Source: Calidifontibacillus oryziterrae (GTDB taxonomy: Bacteria; Bacillota; Bacilli; Bacillales; Bacillaceae_J). From it: 64,000 nucleotides of DNA. The first letter of the stretch is position 1, and every line of letters begins with the position of its first letter. Position numbers and translations under genes: made by a program. The notes below the pieces were generated by a model that ran no database searches, was not told where the DNA came from, and was given only the letters and a program-made list of their open reading frames with translations. The stretch covers positions 48,001-112,000 of the forward strand of contig NZ_ANOK01000007.1 in assembly GCF_000331575.1 (NCBI RefSeq), given 5' to 3'. Shown here one piece after another: positions 53,396 to 62,946 of the stretch.

Positions 53396-53764
53396 ATGAT
53401 AAAAGGTATTGGCATAGATATTGTTGAAATAAATAGAATACATACTATTTTAGTCAGGCAGCCGCACTTCCCAAATCGGATTTTAACAAGAAAAGAATTA
53501 GAAATATATGAAAAACTAGCAAACCGGCGTCAATCAGAATTTTTGGCTGGGCGTTTCGCGGCTAAAGAGGCGTTTGCGAAAGCGAGAGGAACTGGTTTCG
53601 GTAAACAGTTAAGCTTTCTTGATCTTGAAATATTACCAGACAAGCTTGGAAAACCCAACATAGGTTTCAAATCTGCTCATGATAATCTAGAGGAAATGGT
53701 GCATCTAACGATCACGCACTCAAAAGAATATGCTGTTGCTCAGGTGATTATTGAGAAAAAGTAG
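53396..53764 (+). CDS. acpS: Holo-[acyl-carrier-protein] synthase
   Basis: A 122-residue phosphopantetheinyl transferase. GIDIVEINRI and FLAGRFAAKEAFAKARGTG carry the magnesium- and CoA-binding residues (D8 and E in AAKEA), and LTITHSKEYAVAQVI closes the fold. It activates ACP for fatty-acid synthesis. AAAGGA precedes the ATG. It starts the acpS-nnr-ydcC-alr-ndoAI block. Confidence 0.95.
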   Translation: MIKGIGIDIVEINRIHTILVRQPHFPNRILTRKELEIYEKLANRRQSEFLAGRFAAKEAFAKARGTGFGKQLSFLDLEILPDKLGKPNIGFKSAHDNLEEMVHLTITHSKEYAVAQVIIEKK

Positions 53765-53883
53765 GTAGACAATCTAATGTTATTATAAGATTACTTGAAA
53801 ATCTTTTGGATTGCTTGTCATGCTAGTCTGCATATTGTGATACTTTGTCACATATATTTTTAGTGCGGTTAGGAGGGAACACT

Positions 53884-55395
53884 TTGCAAATTGTAACTGC
53901 AAATGAAATGTACGGAATTGACCGCTTTACGATGGATGAAATTGGGCTTCCAGGTGTGCTGTTAATGGAGAATGCCGGCCAAGCTATTGTGAACAAGGCT
54001 TTGGATTTTTTGGATAGGAAAAGCAAACTAGCAATTTTAATTGGTTCCGGCAATAACGGGGGAGATGGAATTGTAATTGCTCGTATTTTGAAGAGTCTCG
54101 GATTTAGCGTTGATGCATATTTGCTGGTAGAGGAGGATTGTTTAAAAGGTGATGCACTGTTTCACTTTAAAGTCTATCGCAAATCAGGATTTGACGTGAT
54201 GTCATTAAGAGATTTTAGTTGCTTGAAAAAATATCAAGTTATCTTTGATGCGATGCTAGGAATCGGGTTTAAGGGTGAGTTAAGATCACCGTATCGTGAA
54301 ATCATTTCCGAATGTAATAAACTCGATATTACGAAAATTTCTGTGGATATTCCTAGTGGAATATCTGCGGATGGAAGGCATCCAACTAAACTAGCTTTTC
54401 AGGCAACAACAACAATTACTCTGCAGCATCCGAAGCAAAGTGCGTATACGTATCCAGCTCGAAACTTTTATGGGAATATTGAGGTAGTTTCAATTGGAAT
54501 TCCTCCAAAAGCCACCAACAAAGTCCTACAATATGATCGAAAAAGTTGGTTGAGCAAAGATGTGGAACGAACGTTACCACATCGATCTCCAACAGCTCAT
54601 AAAGGTATGCATGGGAAAGGATTAGTAATTGGTGGTTCACAAGAGATGACCGGAGCGCCAATCATGACTACAAAGGCTGCACTCACAGCTGGTGGCGGTC
54701 TAATAACGGTAGCGATTCCAGATACAATTCATTCGATTGTGGCTAGCCAAATTGTTGAAGCGATGTTTATACCTTGTCCTGCAAAAAATGGTCAATTCCA
54801 AGGAGAAATCAATACGGATCTTTCTATGTACAATGCTATAGCATTTGGTCCGGGGATTGGAAGGGAGAAAGGTGGCGAAACACTTCTTTCTTCTTTACTA
54901 GAAACATTGCAGGTTCCATTAATTGTAGATGCAGATGGCTTATACCATCTTGCTTTGATTAAGGAAAAACTAAAACATCGGACATATCCAACGATTTTAA
55001 CGCCGCACACTGGTGAAATGGCCCAGTTACTAGGTTGTTCGGCTAATGAGGTTGATCAAAATCGATTTGAACTATCGCGCGAGTTTGCGATCCAATACGG
55101 TGTTTACCTTGTATTAAAAGGCCCCTGCTCCATTGTAACAACGCCTACAGGAGCACAGTATGTAAACGTAACTGGAAATGCCGCATTAGCCAAAGGCGGT
55201 TCGGGAGACGTCCTTACTGGAATCATTTTGGCATTTGTAATGAATCATCCATCAATTCAGGAAGCGATTAGCAATGCTGTTTTTGTCCATGGAAAAGCGG
55301 CTGATGTGTTAGTGGAGCAAAACCATACGATGCTTGATGTATTGGCATCTGATGTGATTGGGGCGCTACCATCTGTATTTCGTACATTTTTTTAA
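53884..55395 (+). CDS. nnrD: Bifunctional NAD(P)H-hydrate epimerase / ADP-dependent dehydratase
   Basis: A 503-residue fusion that repairs hydrated NAD(P)H. The N-terminal YjeF/NnrE epimerase spans about 1-215 (GVLLMENAGQAIVNKALD; GSGNNGGDGIVIARIL; DAMLGIGFKGELRSPY). The NnrD dehydratase spans about 225-500 (HKGMHGKGLVIGGS; TILTPHTGEMAQLLG; AKGGSGDVLTGIILAF). GGAGGGAACAC fits TTG 53884; the frame is open from 53845 but the start there has no site. Both halves keep their signatures. Confidence 0.94.
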   Translation: MQIVTANEMYGIDRFTMDEIGLPGVLLMENAGQAIVNKALDFLDRKSKLAILIGSGNNGGDGIVIARILKSLGFSVDAYLLVEEDCLKGDALFHFKVYRKSGFDVMSLRDFSCLKKYQVIFDAMLGIGFKGELRSPYREIISECNKLDITKISVDIPSGISADGRHPTKLAFQATTTITLQHPKQSAYTYPARNFYGNIEVVSIGIPPKATNKVLQYDRKSWLSKDVERTLPHRSPTAHKGMHGKGLVIGGSQEMTGAPIMTTKAALTAGGGLITVAIPDTIHSIVASQIVEAMFIPCPAKNGQFQGEINTDLSMYNAIAFGPGIGREKGGETLLSSLLETLQVPLIVDADGLYHLALIKEKLKHRTYPTILTPHTGEMAQLLGCSANEVDQNRFELSREFAIQYGVYLVLKGPCSIVTTPTGAQYVNVTGNAALAKGGSGDVLTGIILAFVMNHPSIQEAISNAVFVHGKAADVLVEQNHTMLDVLASDVIGALPSVFRTFF

Positions 55396-55446
55396 GCTTA
55401 TCTAGGTTCCCTTCTTTGTCCGAAATGAGACAAAGGGGTTGAGGAG

Positions 55447-56454
55447 ATGAAGAAAAGCTTTACAATACTTATTTTAGGACTGTTACTAATCTTAGGGTTG
55501 TCAGCATGTGGAGAAAAAAGTCAGGAGGATGTTAAAAAAGCACTTGATAACAAGCTTGAAGAAATGACTGGTTATAAGGCAAATGCAACACTAACTTTAC
55601 AAACAGGTAACCAGCCGCAAGAATATAATATTGATATTTGGCATAACAAGCCAGATTTGTATCGTGTTTATTTAAAGAGTGATAATAAAGAACAAAGCCA
55701 GATGATTTTACGTAATGATGAGGGTGTTTTTGTGCTAACACCTGCTTTAAATAAGAGCTTCCGTTTCCAAAGTGATTGGCCGCAAAATAGTAGTCAGGCT
55801 TATCTATATGAATCGCTGGTGAGTGATATTTTAAACGATGACGAAGCAAAATTTACAGCTACAGAAACAGAGTTTGTTTTTGAAACAAAGACGAACTATC
55901 AAAATAATAAAACACTCCCGGTACAAGAAATTACGCTTAACAAAAAAGATTTATCACCAAAAATGGTAAAGGTGATGGATCAAGACATGCAGCCGCTTGT
56001 ACAGGTAGATTTCACTGGATTTGAATTTGATTCACCATTTGATAAGGATGCTTTTGATTTAGAGAAAAATAAAACAGGTGCAGAAATGGATACGCCAACA
56101 ATGGCACAGCCTTCCGGCCAAAAGCTAATGGTACTCTACCCAGAATACACTCCTGGAATGGAGTTAGTTGAAGAAAAGAAAGTAGCTCTTGAAAACGGAG
56201 AGCGAATTGTTTTAACGTATGCTGGGGAAAAATCATTCACTCTATTTGAGGAAATGTCTTCAGTTTTACCTGCAAATAAACCAATTTTTGTTGATGGAGA
56301 GCCTGTTGATTTAGGATTCACTGTTGGTGCCCTTACAGAAAATTCAATATCCTGGTCTTATGACGGCGTCGATTACTATCTTGCTTCTAAGGATTTAACT
56401 CAAGGAGAAATGACGGAAATCGCTAGATCCGTTCAAGGCCAAGCGGTGAAGTAA
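55447..56454 (+). CDS. LolA-like lipoprotein, YdcC sporulation protein homologue
   Basis: A 335-residue lipoprotein (C21 in LGLSACGE). The body resembles the LolA/DUF4367-type incomplete beta-barrel (ALDNKLEEMTGYKANATLTLQTGNQPQEYNIDIWHNKPDLYRVYLK; MILRNDEGVFVLTPALNKSFRFQSDWPQNSSQAYLYESLVSDIL). Its place between nnrD and alr corresponds to ydcC of B. subtilis, which has been linked to sporulation; a lipid or lipoprotein carrier function is inferred from the fold. GAGGAG touches the ATG, GGGG lies further up. Confidence 0.87.
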   Translation: MKKSFTILILGLLLILGLSACGEKSQEDVKKALDNKLEEMTGYKANATLTLQTGNQPQEYNIDIWHNKPDLYRVYLKSDNKEQSQMILRNDEGVFVLTPALNKSFRFQSDWPQNSSQAYLYESLVSDILNDDEAKFTATETEFVFETKTNYQNNKTLPVQEITLNKKDLSPKMVKVMDQDMQPLVQVDFTGFEFDSPFDKDAFDLEKNKTGAEMDTPTMAQPSGQKLMVLYPEYTPGMELVEEKKVALENGERIVLTYAGEKSFTLFEEMSSVLPANKPIFVDGEPVDLGFTVGALTENSISWSYDGVDYYLASKDLTQGEMTEIARSVQGQAVK

Positions 56455-56490
56455 TAATTTAAGTAGTGTTCATATAATATTTGGAATTTT

Positions 56491-56520
56491 GGCTCAGATG
56501 GATTTCTGGGCCTTTATTTT
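56491..56520 (+). terminator. Terminator after the ydcC-like gene
   Basis: GGCTCAGA (56491-56498) pairs with TCTGGGCC (56505-56512, one G-U), followed by TTTATTTTT. Confidence 0.8.
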
Positions 56521-56600
56521 TATCAATGTTTTGTTAGAGTAGAATAATTTTGTGGACCTTTTATAATCTCATATCAATATGAAAATACTACGGAATCTCA

Positions 56601-56629
56601 TTGACAAATAGAATGATTAGTTAAATAAT
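56601..56629 (+). promoter_or_regulatory. Sigma-A promoter of alr
   Basis: TTGACA (56601-56606), 17-base spacer, AATAAT (56624-56629). Confidence 0.75.
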
Positions 56630-56706
56630 CGACATATATTTATTGAATAGCTTTACAGAAAAAAATAGTTGGAGTTGCACAAAAAGGCTATTGGGAGGAA
56701 AAACAG

Positions 56707-57834
56707 TTGGTTGCGCCGTTTTATCGTGATACTTGGGTCGAGATAGATCTGAATTGTATAAAAGAAAATATTGAAAATATGGAAAAACACCTCCCAGATC
56801 ATACAGCAATAATTGCCGTTGTGAAAGCAAACGGTTATGGTCATGGCGCTGTTGAAGTAGCTAGGACAGCATTGAACGCTGGTGCTGCAATGTTAGCGGT
56901 CGCTTTATTAGATGAAGCGCTTGAATTAAGGGATCATGGTATCGAAGCACCAATTTTGGTGTTAGGCTGGGTTTGCCCTGATGATGTCCAAGTTGTAATT
57001 AGTAATCATATCATCATTCCAGTTTTTCAACTCGATTGGTTGCATAGAGCAAAGCAGTATTTACGTAGTGGTGATACAGTTCAATTTCATTTAAAGCTAG
57101 ATACTGGTATGGGCAGAATCGGTGTGAAGGAAAAGTCAGAATTAGACGAAATTATTGATTTTGTACGTGAGAATCCACAATTTAAAATGACAGGAATTTT
57201 TACACACTTTGCTACGGCTGATGAAGTAGACCTTTCTTATTTCTATGAACAGTACAGCCGTTTTCTAACAATGATCAATTGGATAAAGAGAAAAAATGTG
57301 GATGCAGAAACAATTCATTGTGCAAATAGTGCAACAGGATTACGATTTCCAGATAAGGTTTTTAATGCAGTAAGGTTTGGAATTTCGATGTATGGATTGA
57401 CCCCTTCATTGGAAATGAAGAATAAACTTCCTTTTCCTTTAAAGGAGGCTTTTTCATTAAAAAGTAAAATCGTTCATGTAAAGCAAATTGAACCTGGTGA
57501 AAAAGTAAGTTACGGTGGAACATATGAGGCAAAAGAATTTGAATGGATAGGAACAGTCCCAATTGGATATGCTGATGGATGGATACGTAAGTTAAATTCT
57601 GCTAATGTACTTGTTAATGGTGACAGATGCCCGATAGTAGGCCGTATTTGTATGGATCAGATGATGATTCGCTTACCCAAAAAAGTACCAATTGGAACTG
57701 AAGTTACACTGATAGGTAAACAAGGCGATGAACGAATTCATATTGATGAGATTGCGAAGTTGTTAGGAACCATTAATTATGAGATTCCTTGTACCATTAC
57801 TTCAAGGGTTCCTCGAATATTTATTACCAATTAG
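56707..57834 (+). CDS. alr: Alanine racemase
   Basis: A 375-residue PLP enzyme making D-alanine for peptidoglycan. The PLP lysine is K40 in AVVKANGYGHGA; the second catalytic tyrosine lies in EKVSYGGTYEA; FHLKLDTGMGRIG and GRICMDQMMI are standard. TTG 56707 follows GGGAGGAAAAACAG. It has its own sigma-A promoter and is followed by the toxin-antitoxin pair, as in B. subtilis. Confidence 0.95.
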   Translation: MVAPFYRDTWVEIDLNCIKENIENMEKHLPDHTAIIAVVKANGYGHGAVEVARTALNAGAAMLAVALLDEALELRDHGIEAPILVLGWVCPDDVQVVISNHIIIPVFQLDWLHRAKQYLRSGDTVQFHLKLDTGMGRIGVKEKSELDEIIDFVRENPQFKMTGIFTHFATADEVDLSYFYEQYSRFLTMINWIKRKNVDAETIHCANSATGLRFPDKVFNAVRFGISMYGLTPSLEMKNKLPFPLKEAFSLKSKIVHVKQIEPGEKVSYGGTYEAKEFEWIGTVPIGYADGWIRKLNSANVLVNGDRCPIVGRICMDQMMIRLPKKVPIGTEVTLIGKQGDERIHIDEIAKLLGTINYEIPCTITSRVPRIFITN

Positions 57835-57969
57835 GATAAAATTTTTATAATAATAAGAATGTAAAAGTTTTGGTAGATAGCTTTGTCAGAAAGAACATTT
57901 ACTACGGATATAATCGGTGGGAAACTTGTATTTTTCTAATACTAATTATTGTCATAATAAATTTTCACT

Positions 57970-57998
57970 TTGCATTACATCTTTCTGAATGGTATTAT
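57970..57998 (+). promoter_or_regulatory. Sigma-A promoter of ndoAI-ndoA
   Basis: TTGCAT (57970-57975), 17-base spacer, TATTAT (57993-57998), about 55 bases before the GTG start. Confidence 0.7.
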
Positions 57999-58059
57999 TA
58001 ATGTGGAAAAAATCAGTTTGTTTATTATGGTGTGTAGTTGACGGCGGAGGTGTATATTT

Positions 58060-58335
58060 GTGTCTGACAGTACACAAGAGATTTTAATTCGTTTACCTGA
58101 GGCTCTAATTAATGAAGTTGATGGTTTTCTTAAGCAAGAAGAAAGTAATCGTAACGAATTTATTTATCAAGCAACGAAAGCTTACCTCAGAGAGCGGAAA
58201 AAACGACAAATTCGCGAATCTATGAGACGTGGTTACATGGAGATGGCAAAAATTAATTTAAATATTGCTTCAGAGGCCTTTTTAGCTGAAGCTGAAGCGG
58301 ACAACACCCTAGAGCGCTTAGTAAGCGGGGTGTAA
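58060..58335 (+). CDS. ndoAI: Antitoxin EndoAI (MazE type, ribbon-helix-helix)
   Basis: A 91-residue antitoxin. The N-terminal ribbon-helix-helix ([37 protein letters not shown]) binds DNA and the C-terminal tail ([21 protein letters not shown]) neutralises the toxin. GGAGGTG precedes GTG 58060. The toxin gene starts four bases after its stop. Together they form the ndoAI-ndoA (ydcD-ydcE) module and should repress their own promoter. Confidence 0.93.
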   Translation: MSDSTQEILIRLPEALINEVDGFLKQEESNRNEFIYQATKAYLRERKKRQIRESMRRGYMEMAKINLNIASEAFLAEAEADNTLERLVSGV

Positions 58336-58339
58336 TGAT

Positions 58340-58690
58340 TTGAATGTTAAACGAGGCGACGTTTATTTTGCTGACCTTTCACCCGTTGTCGGCTCTGAAC
58401 AAGGTGGCGTTCGCCCAGTACTTGTCATCCAAAATGATATTGGGAACAGATTTAGTCCCACGGTTATTGTTGCAGCGATCACAGCACAAATTCAAAAAGC
58501 GAAACTACCCACTCATGTGGAAATTGATGCGAAAAAGTATGGATTTGAACGTGACTCTGTTATTTTGTTAGAGCAGATTCGAACAATAGATAAACAACGA
58601 CTTACAGATAAGATTACACATCTTGATGACACGATGATGAGCAAGGTGGACGATGCTCTACAAATTAGTATAGGTCTTATTGATTTTTAA
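58340..58690 (+). CDS. ndoA: mRNA endonuclease toxin EndoA (MazF family)
   Basis: A 116-residue MazF-type RNase. [32 protein letters not shown] contains the substrate-binding and catalytic arginine; [21 protein letters not shown] and [16 protein letters not shown] complete the fold. It cuts mRNA at short specific sequences when EndoAI is lost. TTG 58340 follows GGGGTG within the end of the antitoxin gene. A terminator separates it from the SigB operon. Confidence 0.95.
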   Translation: MNVKRGDVYFADLSPVVGSEQGGVRPVLVIQNDIGNRFSPTVIVAAITAQIQKAKLPTHVEIDAKKYGFERDSVILLEQIRTIDKQRLTDKITHLDDTMMSKVDDALQISIGLIDF

Positions 58691-58715
58691 AAAAGAATAA
58701 TTTTTCCAAAATATA

Positions 58716-58745
58716 GGTTACTTCAATTGTGAGGTAGCCTTTTTA
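58716..58745 (+). terminator. Terminator of ndoAI-ndoA
   Basis: GGTTACTTC (58716-58724) pairs with GAGGTAGCC (58731-58739, G-U pairs), then TTTTTATTTT. Confidence 0.75.
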
Positions 58746-58836
58746 TTTTGTCTTTATAATCACAAATAATTGAAAGAATATTATAAAAATGGAATAATAC
58801 AAGTATCCTTTACATTATTCCGTATTAAAGTGAGAT

Positions 58837-58862
58837 GTTTATTAAGTCAGTTTAGAGGGAAT
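58837..58862 (+). promoter_or_regulatory. Autoregulatory SigB promoter of rsbV-rsbW-sigB
   Basis: GTTTAT (58837-58842), 14-base spacer, GGGAAT (58857-58862), close to the sigma-B consensus GTTTAA-N13/15-GGGTAT. A hairpin GTTTAGAG/CTCTAAAC (from 58850) overlaps the -10, which could add control. Confidence 0.75.
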
Positions 58863-58906
58863 GGTTACTCTAAACGGAATAAGAACAAAAGAGTGGAGGT
58901 TAGGAA

Positions 58907-59242
58907 GTGAATCTTGAAATTAATATTGAGCTTTTGGATAATACTCATCTATTAAAATTAAGTGGTGAAGTTGATGCATATACTGCTCCGAAGCTCCGTG
59001 AAGCAATTATTCCGTTAGTAGAAAAAGAAAATGCGAATGTAATTGTAAATTTATCTGGAGTTCGTTATATGGATAGTACAGGATTAGGGGTATTTATTGG
59101 TGCTCTTAAATCATCATATAAATTTAGGAGTAGCTTGAAATTGCAAGGTTTAACTACTCAAGTAGAGCGGTTATTTCATATAACGGGTCTTTCAGAGGTT
59201 ATTAACATCGAAGCCGAGTGCGGAGTAAGAGGTGAAAAATAA
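58907..59242 (+). CDS. rsbV: Anti-anti-sigma factor RsbV
   Basis: A 111-residue STAS protein with the phosphorylated serine S57 in YMDSTGLGVF. Unphosphorylated RsbV binds RsbW and frees SigB. GTG 58907 follows GGAGGTTAGG. It is the first gene of the operon; the rsbR-S-T-U genes that come before it in B. subtilis are missing. It ends one base into the rsbW start. Confidence 0.93.
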   Translation: MNLEINIELLDNTHLLKLSGEVDAYTAPKLREAIIPLVEKENANVIVNLSGVRYMDSTGLGVFIGALKSSYKFRSSLKLQGLTTQVERLFHITGLSEVINIEAECGVRGEK

Positions 59243-59736
59243 TGAATGAACCCATTGACTTCATTGAGATGAAAATCCCGGCAAAACCAGACTATATTAG
59301 TGTAATTAGGCTAACTATTTCCGGAATAGCAAATCGCATGGGATTTTCATATGAAGACATCGAAGATTTAAAGGTAGCATTATCCGAGGCAGTAACGAAT
59401 GCAGTCCATCATGCTTATGATGACAATAAAGGAAAAGATGTAACAATTGGATTTGCGATTTTTAAAGACCGGTTAGAAATCATCGTAACTGATCATGGGA
59501 AAGGTTTTGAAGGTCACAATAACACTAATAGTATGAAAACAAAGCCTTTTAATAATTTGTCATCAGTTGAGGAGTTACGTGAAGGTGGGGTAGGACTTTT
59601 CTTGATTGAAGCTTTAATGGATAAAGTATCTATCGACAATGATACCGGTGGGGTTGTAATCTCTATGATAAAGCACCTAGTAAGAGATGAGGTGGGACAT
59701 AGTGACAACACATTCTCAACCTCCGAAACAAAATAA
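59242..59736 (+). CDS. rsbW: Anti-sigma factor / serine kinase RsbW
   Basis: A 164-residue GHKL kinase. The N box SEAVTNAVHHAYDDN, DHGKGFEG and EGGVGLFLIEALMD motifs are intact. It holds SigB inactive and phosphorylates RsbV at S57. AGAGGTGA precedes ATG 59242. It overlaps the sigB start by about 35 bases, fixing the ratio of the two proteins. Confidence 0.94.
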   Translation: MNEPIDFIEMKIPAKPDYISVIRLTISGIANRMGFSYEDIEDLKVALSEAVTNAVHHAYDDNKGKDVTIGFAIFKDRLEIIVTDHGKGFEGHNNTNSMKTKPFNNLSSVEELREGGVGLFLIEALMDKVSIDNDTGGVVISMIKHLVRDEVGHSDNTFSTSETK

Positions 59737-60496
59737 TATTGTTTATGAATGGATAAAGGCTTTTCAAGAAACATCAGATGAACATGCTCAACACAATCTT
59801 GTAGAGCATTATCAGTCCTTAGTGGAGTCGTTAGCTAGAAAATTTTCAAAAGGAAAAGCTATTCATGAGGATTTTTTTCAGGTTGGTATGCTAGGACTAT
59901 TAGCAGCGATTCGGAGGTATGATGAAAGTCTTGGGAAAAACTTTGAATCATTTGCGATTCCTACAATTATCGGTGAAATAAAGAGGTATATACGAGATAA
60001 AACATGGAGTGTACAGGTACCTAGACGTATTAAAGAACTTGGTCCGAAATTGACTAAAGCTATAGATTTTTTAACGAATGAACTGGAGCGGTCTCCTAAA
60101 GTAGAAGAATTAGCAAAATATTTGGACGTAACAGAGGAAGAGATATTAGAAACAATGGAAATGACTAGAAGCTATCGTGCCCTTTCGATTGAAGCAAAAG
60201 TTGAAGGTGACTATGACGGGAAAATAGTTACTTTATTGGATTTAATTGGGATTCACGATAATGGATTTCAAGAGGTTGACCATACATTATTAATTGAAAA
60301 AATATTTAGCATTTTAACAGAGCGGGAACGGCAAATCATTAATTATACATATTTTAATAACTTAAGCCAAAAAGAAACGGGAGAAATAATTGGGATTTCC
60401 CAAATGCACGTATCACGATTGCAAAGGCGCGCCCTTAAAAAGCTTAGGGAAGTAGTCAAATTGGGGCAACATGATGATGCGGAAAATATAAGCTAG
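59702..60496 (+). CDS. sigB: General stress sigma factor SigB
   Basis: A 264-residue sigma-70 factor of the SigB/F/G group. Region 2 (FFQVGMLGLLAAIRRYDESLGKNFESFAIPTIIGEIKRYIRDKTWSVQVPRR), region 3 and region 4 with the helix-turn-helix LSQKETGEIIGISQMHVSRLQRRAL are complete. GTG 59702 follows GAGGTGG; ATG 59687 is possible but has no site. No rsbX follows; a terminator comes about 60 bases later. Confidence 0.94.
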   Translation: MTTHSQPPKQNNIVYEWIKAFQETSDEHAQHNLVEHYQSLVESLARKFSKGKAIHEDFFQVGMLGLLAAIRRYDESLGKNFESFAIPTIIGEIKRYIRDKTWSVQVPRRIKELGPKLTKAIDFLTNELERSPKVEELAKYLDVTEEEILETMEMTRSYRALSIEAKVEGDYDGKIVTLLDLIGIHDNGFQEVDHTLLIEKIFSILTERERQIINYTYFNNLSQKETGEIIGISQMHVSRLQRRALKKLREVVKLGQHDDAENIS

Positions 60497-60554
60497 CATA
60501 GTGATTTTTGGGATCGAGATTACGCGGATAATAGAAACAGTAAGAGATGCGAAC

Positions 60555-60582
60555 AAAAGGGGCTATTATAAGCTCTTTTTTT
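60555..60582 (+). terminator. Terminator of the sigB operon
   Basis: AAAAGGGGCT (60555-60564) pairs with AGCTCTTTT (from 60571), followed by T; one G-U pair. Confidence 0.65.
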
Positions 60583-60743
60583 ATACTATAAAATCTTAGC
60601 TTTATGAGGTTTTAGAATAGGAAGGGTATCGACTGCTATATTTGATAGCAGATAGACAGTCTCTTTTAATTATTTCGTTATTACCTGTAATTTTTGATAA
60701 AATAGACGATAGAATATTTTATAAAAGATAGGTGGCCAAACAA

Positions 60744-62909
60744 GTGAGTACAAATAATGAAATAATTATTAAAGGCATCGCCAAAGAATTAAACATTCAC
60801 ACAAAACAAATACATAGTGTTATAACTTTAATTGAAGAGGGAAACACGGTTCCGTTTATTGCTCGATATCGTAAGGAACGTACGAATGGTCTAGATGAAG
60901 TTCAAATTCGAGCTATTATGGAAAAATGGGAATATGCACAAAACCTTGAAAAGCGGAAAGAAGAAGTAATTCGTTTAATTGAGGAGCAAGGGAAATTAAC
61001 AGACGAATTAAAGCGTGACATAGAAGCAGCGGACAAACTCCAAAAGGTAGAGGATTTATATCGTCCTTATAAACAGAAAAGAAGAACAAAGGCAACCATT
61101 GCGAAAGAGAAGGGTCTTGAGCCGTTAGCGGAGTGGCTTTATGCCTTGCCTATAGAAGGGGACGTTTTTGAAAAAGCCCAGGAATTTCTAAATGAAGAAA
61201 ACGGGTTATTATCAGTGGAAGACGTTTTGCAGGGGGCTAGGGACATAATTGCGGAATATATTTCGGATTCAGCTGAATTCCGTGAATGGATTCGCGAGGA
61301 AACGTTTAAAAAAGGTAGGCTAAAAGCAGTTTTAAAGGATGAAGAAAAAGATGAAAAGAACGTATATGAAATGTATTACGATTATGAAGAGCCGATCGGC
61401 AAGGTAGTACCGCATCGTGTTTTAGCTCTTAATCGTGGTGAAAGAGAAGAAGTATTGCGAGTGGCGATTGAGTCACCGTTAGAAAATATTGTTTACTTTT
61501 TAAATGAAAAGGTAATTGGCGGAAAGGAAACTGTTGCTAAAGAACAAGTAGAGGTTTCGATTGAGGACTCTTATAAACGCCTAATACAACCATCAATAGA
61601 AAGAGAAATACGTAATTCGTTAACGGAAAAAGCGGAGGATCAAGCCATTCTAATTTTTTCAGAAAATTTACGAAATCTGCTTTTACAGCCACCGTTAAAA
61701 GGGAAAATGGTTTTAGGAGTAGACCCTGCTTATCGAACAGGTTGCAAGCTTGCCGTAGTTGATGAAACAGGGAAGGTTCTTACAATTGGTGTCATTTACC
61801 CGCACCCACCAAAGGCAAAGCCTGAAGAAGCCAAACAAAAAATTGATGCCCTTTTGAAGGATTTTCCAATTGAAATTATAGCGATTGGTAATGGGACTGC
61901 ATCTCGTGAAACTGAGCAGTTCATAGCTGATGTCTTAAAGGAAGTCGAAGGTGAAATTTACTATTTGATTGTAAATGAAGCAGGTGCGAGTGTTTACTCC
62001 GCTTCGGATTTAGCGCGAGAAGAATTTCCGGATTTTCAGGTTGAAGAAAGAAGTGCGGTATCCATTGCAAGAAGGCTACAAGATCCATTGGCAGAGTTAG
62101 TAAAGATAGATCCTAAATCGATCGGAGTAGGGCAATATCAGCACGATGTTTCACAAAAAAAATTAACTGATTCATTAACATTTGTTGTGGAAACCGTTGT
62201 AAACCAAGTAGGGGTTAACGTAAATACCGCTTCAGTGTCTTTGTTACAATATGTCTCTGGTCTAAGTAAAGCTGTTGCTGCAAATATAGTCAAAAAAAGA
62301 GAAGAAGAAGGAAAGTTTACGTCAAGAAAGCAATTAAAAGGTATTCCAAGGCTTGGAGCAAAAACGTATGAACAATGTATCGGGTTTTTAAGAATCATTG
62401 ACGGAGTACAACCTTTAGACCGTACCTCTATTCATCCAGAAAGCTATGAGGTAACTATGCAATTGCTTGAAAAAGTTAGTTGTACAGAAGAAGATTTGGG
62501 GTCTGAAAAGTTGAAAAACTCATTGGCTAATCTTGATATTACGGGAATTTCAACTGAAATAGGCATCGGTATACCGACATTGAAGGATATAATTGATGCG
62601 CTTGTTCGACCGGAACGAGATCCCCGAGATGAAGTTTCAAAACCGTTATTAAAAAAGGATATTCTAAAGCTAGAAGATCTTCAAAAGGGAATGGAATTAG
62701 AAGGTACGGTTCGAAATGTAGTAGACTTTGGTGCGTTTATTGATATTGGCGTTAAACAGGATGGATTAGTTCACATCTCTAAACTAAGTAAGCGTTTTGT
62801 AAAGCATCCAATGGACATTGTTTCTGTTGGTGATGTTGTAACAGTATGGGTGGAGGATGTTGATCAAAATAAAGGCCGTGTTGCTTTAACGATGCTACCA
62901 CCACAATAA
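60744..62909 (+). CDS. tex: Transcription accessory protein Tex (YdcI)
   Basis: A 721-residue RNA-binding protein. Helical N-terminal domain (KELNIHTKQIHSVITLIEEGNTVPFIARYRKERT), YqgF-like nuclease fold (about 325-430; MVLGVDPAYRTGCKLAVVDETG), helix-hairpin-helix domains (about 490-560; VNTASVSLLQYVSGLSKAVAANIV) and a C-terminal S1 domain (about 645-715; LEGTVRNVVDFGAFIDIGVKQDGLVHISKLS). AGGTGG is spaced for GTG 60744; GTG 60732 is the alternative. It acts in transcription elongation or termination. Its terminator overlaps the antisense cmpA gene. Confidence 0.93.
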   Translation: MSTNNEIIIKGIAKELNIHTKQIHSVITLIEEGNTVPFIARYRKERTNGLDEVQIRAIMEKWEYAQNLEKRKEEVIRLIEEQGKLTDELKRDIEAADKLQKVEDLYRPYKQKRRTKATIAKEKGLEPLAEWLYALPIEGDVFEKAQEFLNEENGLLSVEDVLQGARDIIAEYISDSAEFREWIREETFKKGRLKAVLKDEEKDEKNVYEMYYDYEEPIGKVVPHRVLALNRGEREEVLRVAIESPLENIVYFLNEKVIGGKETVAKEQVEVSIEDSYKRLIQPSIEREIRNSLTEKAEDQAILIFSENLRNLLLQPPLKGKMVLGVDPAYRTGCKLAVVDETGKVLTIGVIYPHPPKAKPEEAKQKIDALLKDFPIEIIAIGNGTASRETEQFIADVLKEVEGEIYYLIVNEAGASVYSASDLAREEFPDFQVEERSAVSIARRLQDPLAELVKIDPKSIGVGQYQHDVSQKKLTDSLTFVVETVVNQVGVNVNTASVSLLQYVSGLSKAVAANIVKKREEEGKFTSRKQLKGIPRLGAKTYEQCIGFLRIIDGVQPLDRTSIHPESYEVTMQLLEKVSCTEEDLGSEKLKNSLANLDITGISTEIGIGIPTLKDIIDALVRPERDPRDEVSKPLLKKDILKLEDLQKGMELEGTVRNVVDFGAFIDIGVKQDGLVHISKLSKRFVKHPMDIVSVGDVVTVWVEDVDQNKGRVALTMLPPQ

Positions 62910-62916
62910 AGTTTGA

Positions 62917-62946
62917 AAGCACTGCTTACGAGCAGTGCTTTTTTCT
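62917..62946. terminator. Bidirectional terminator shared by tex and cmpA
   Basis: AAGCACTGC (62917-62925) pairs perfectly with GCAGTGCTT (62932-62940); T-run after on plus, A-rich/T-run on minus. The cmpA stop codon is in the loop. Confidence 0.88.

Noticed and set aside
58344..58571. 75-residue plus-strand frame overlapping ndoA
   Set aside because: It is in another frame of the well-conserved MazF-type gene and lacks its own start site.
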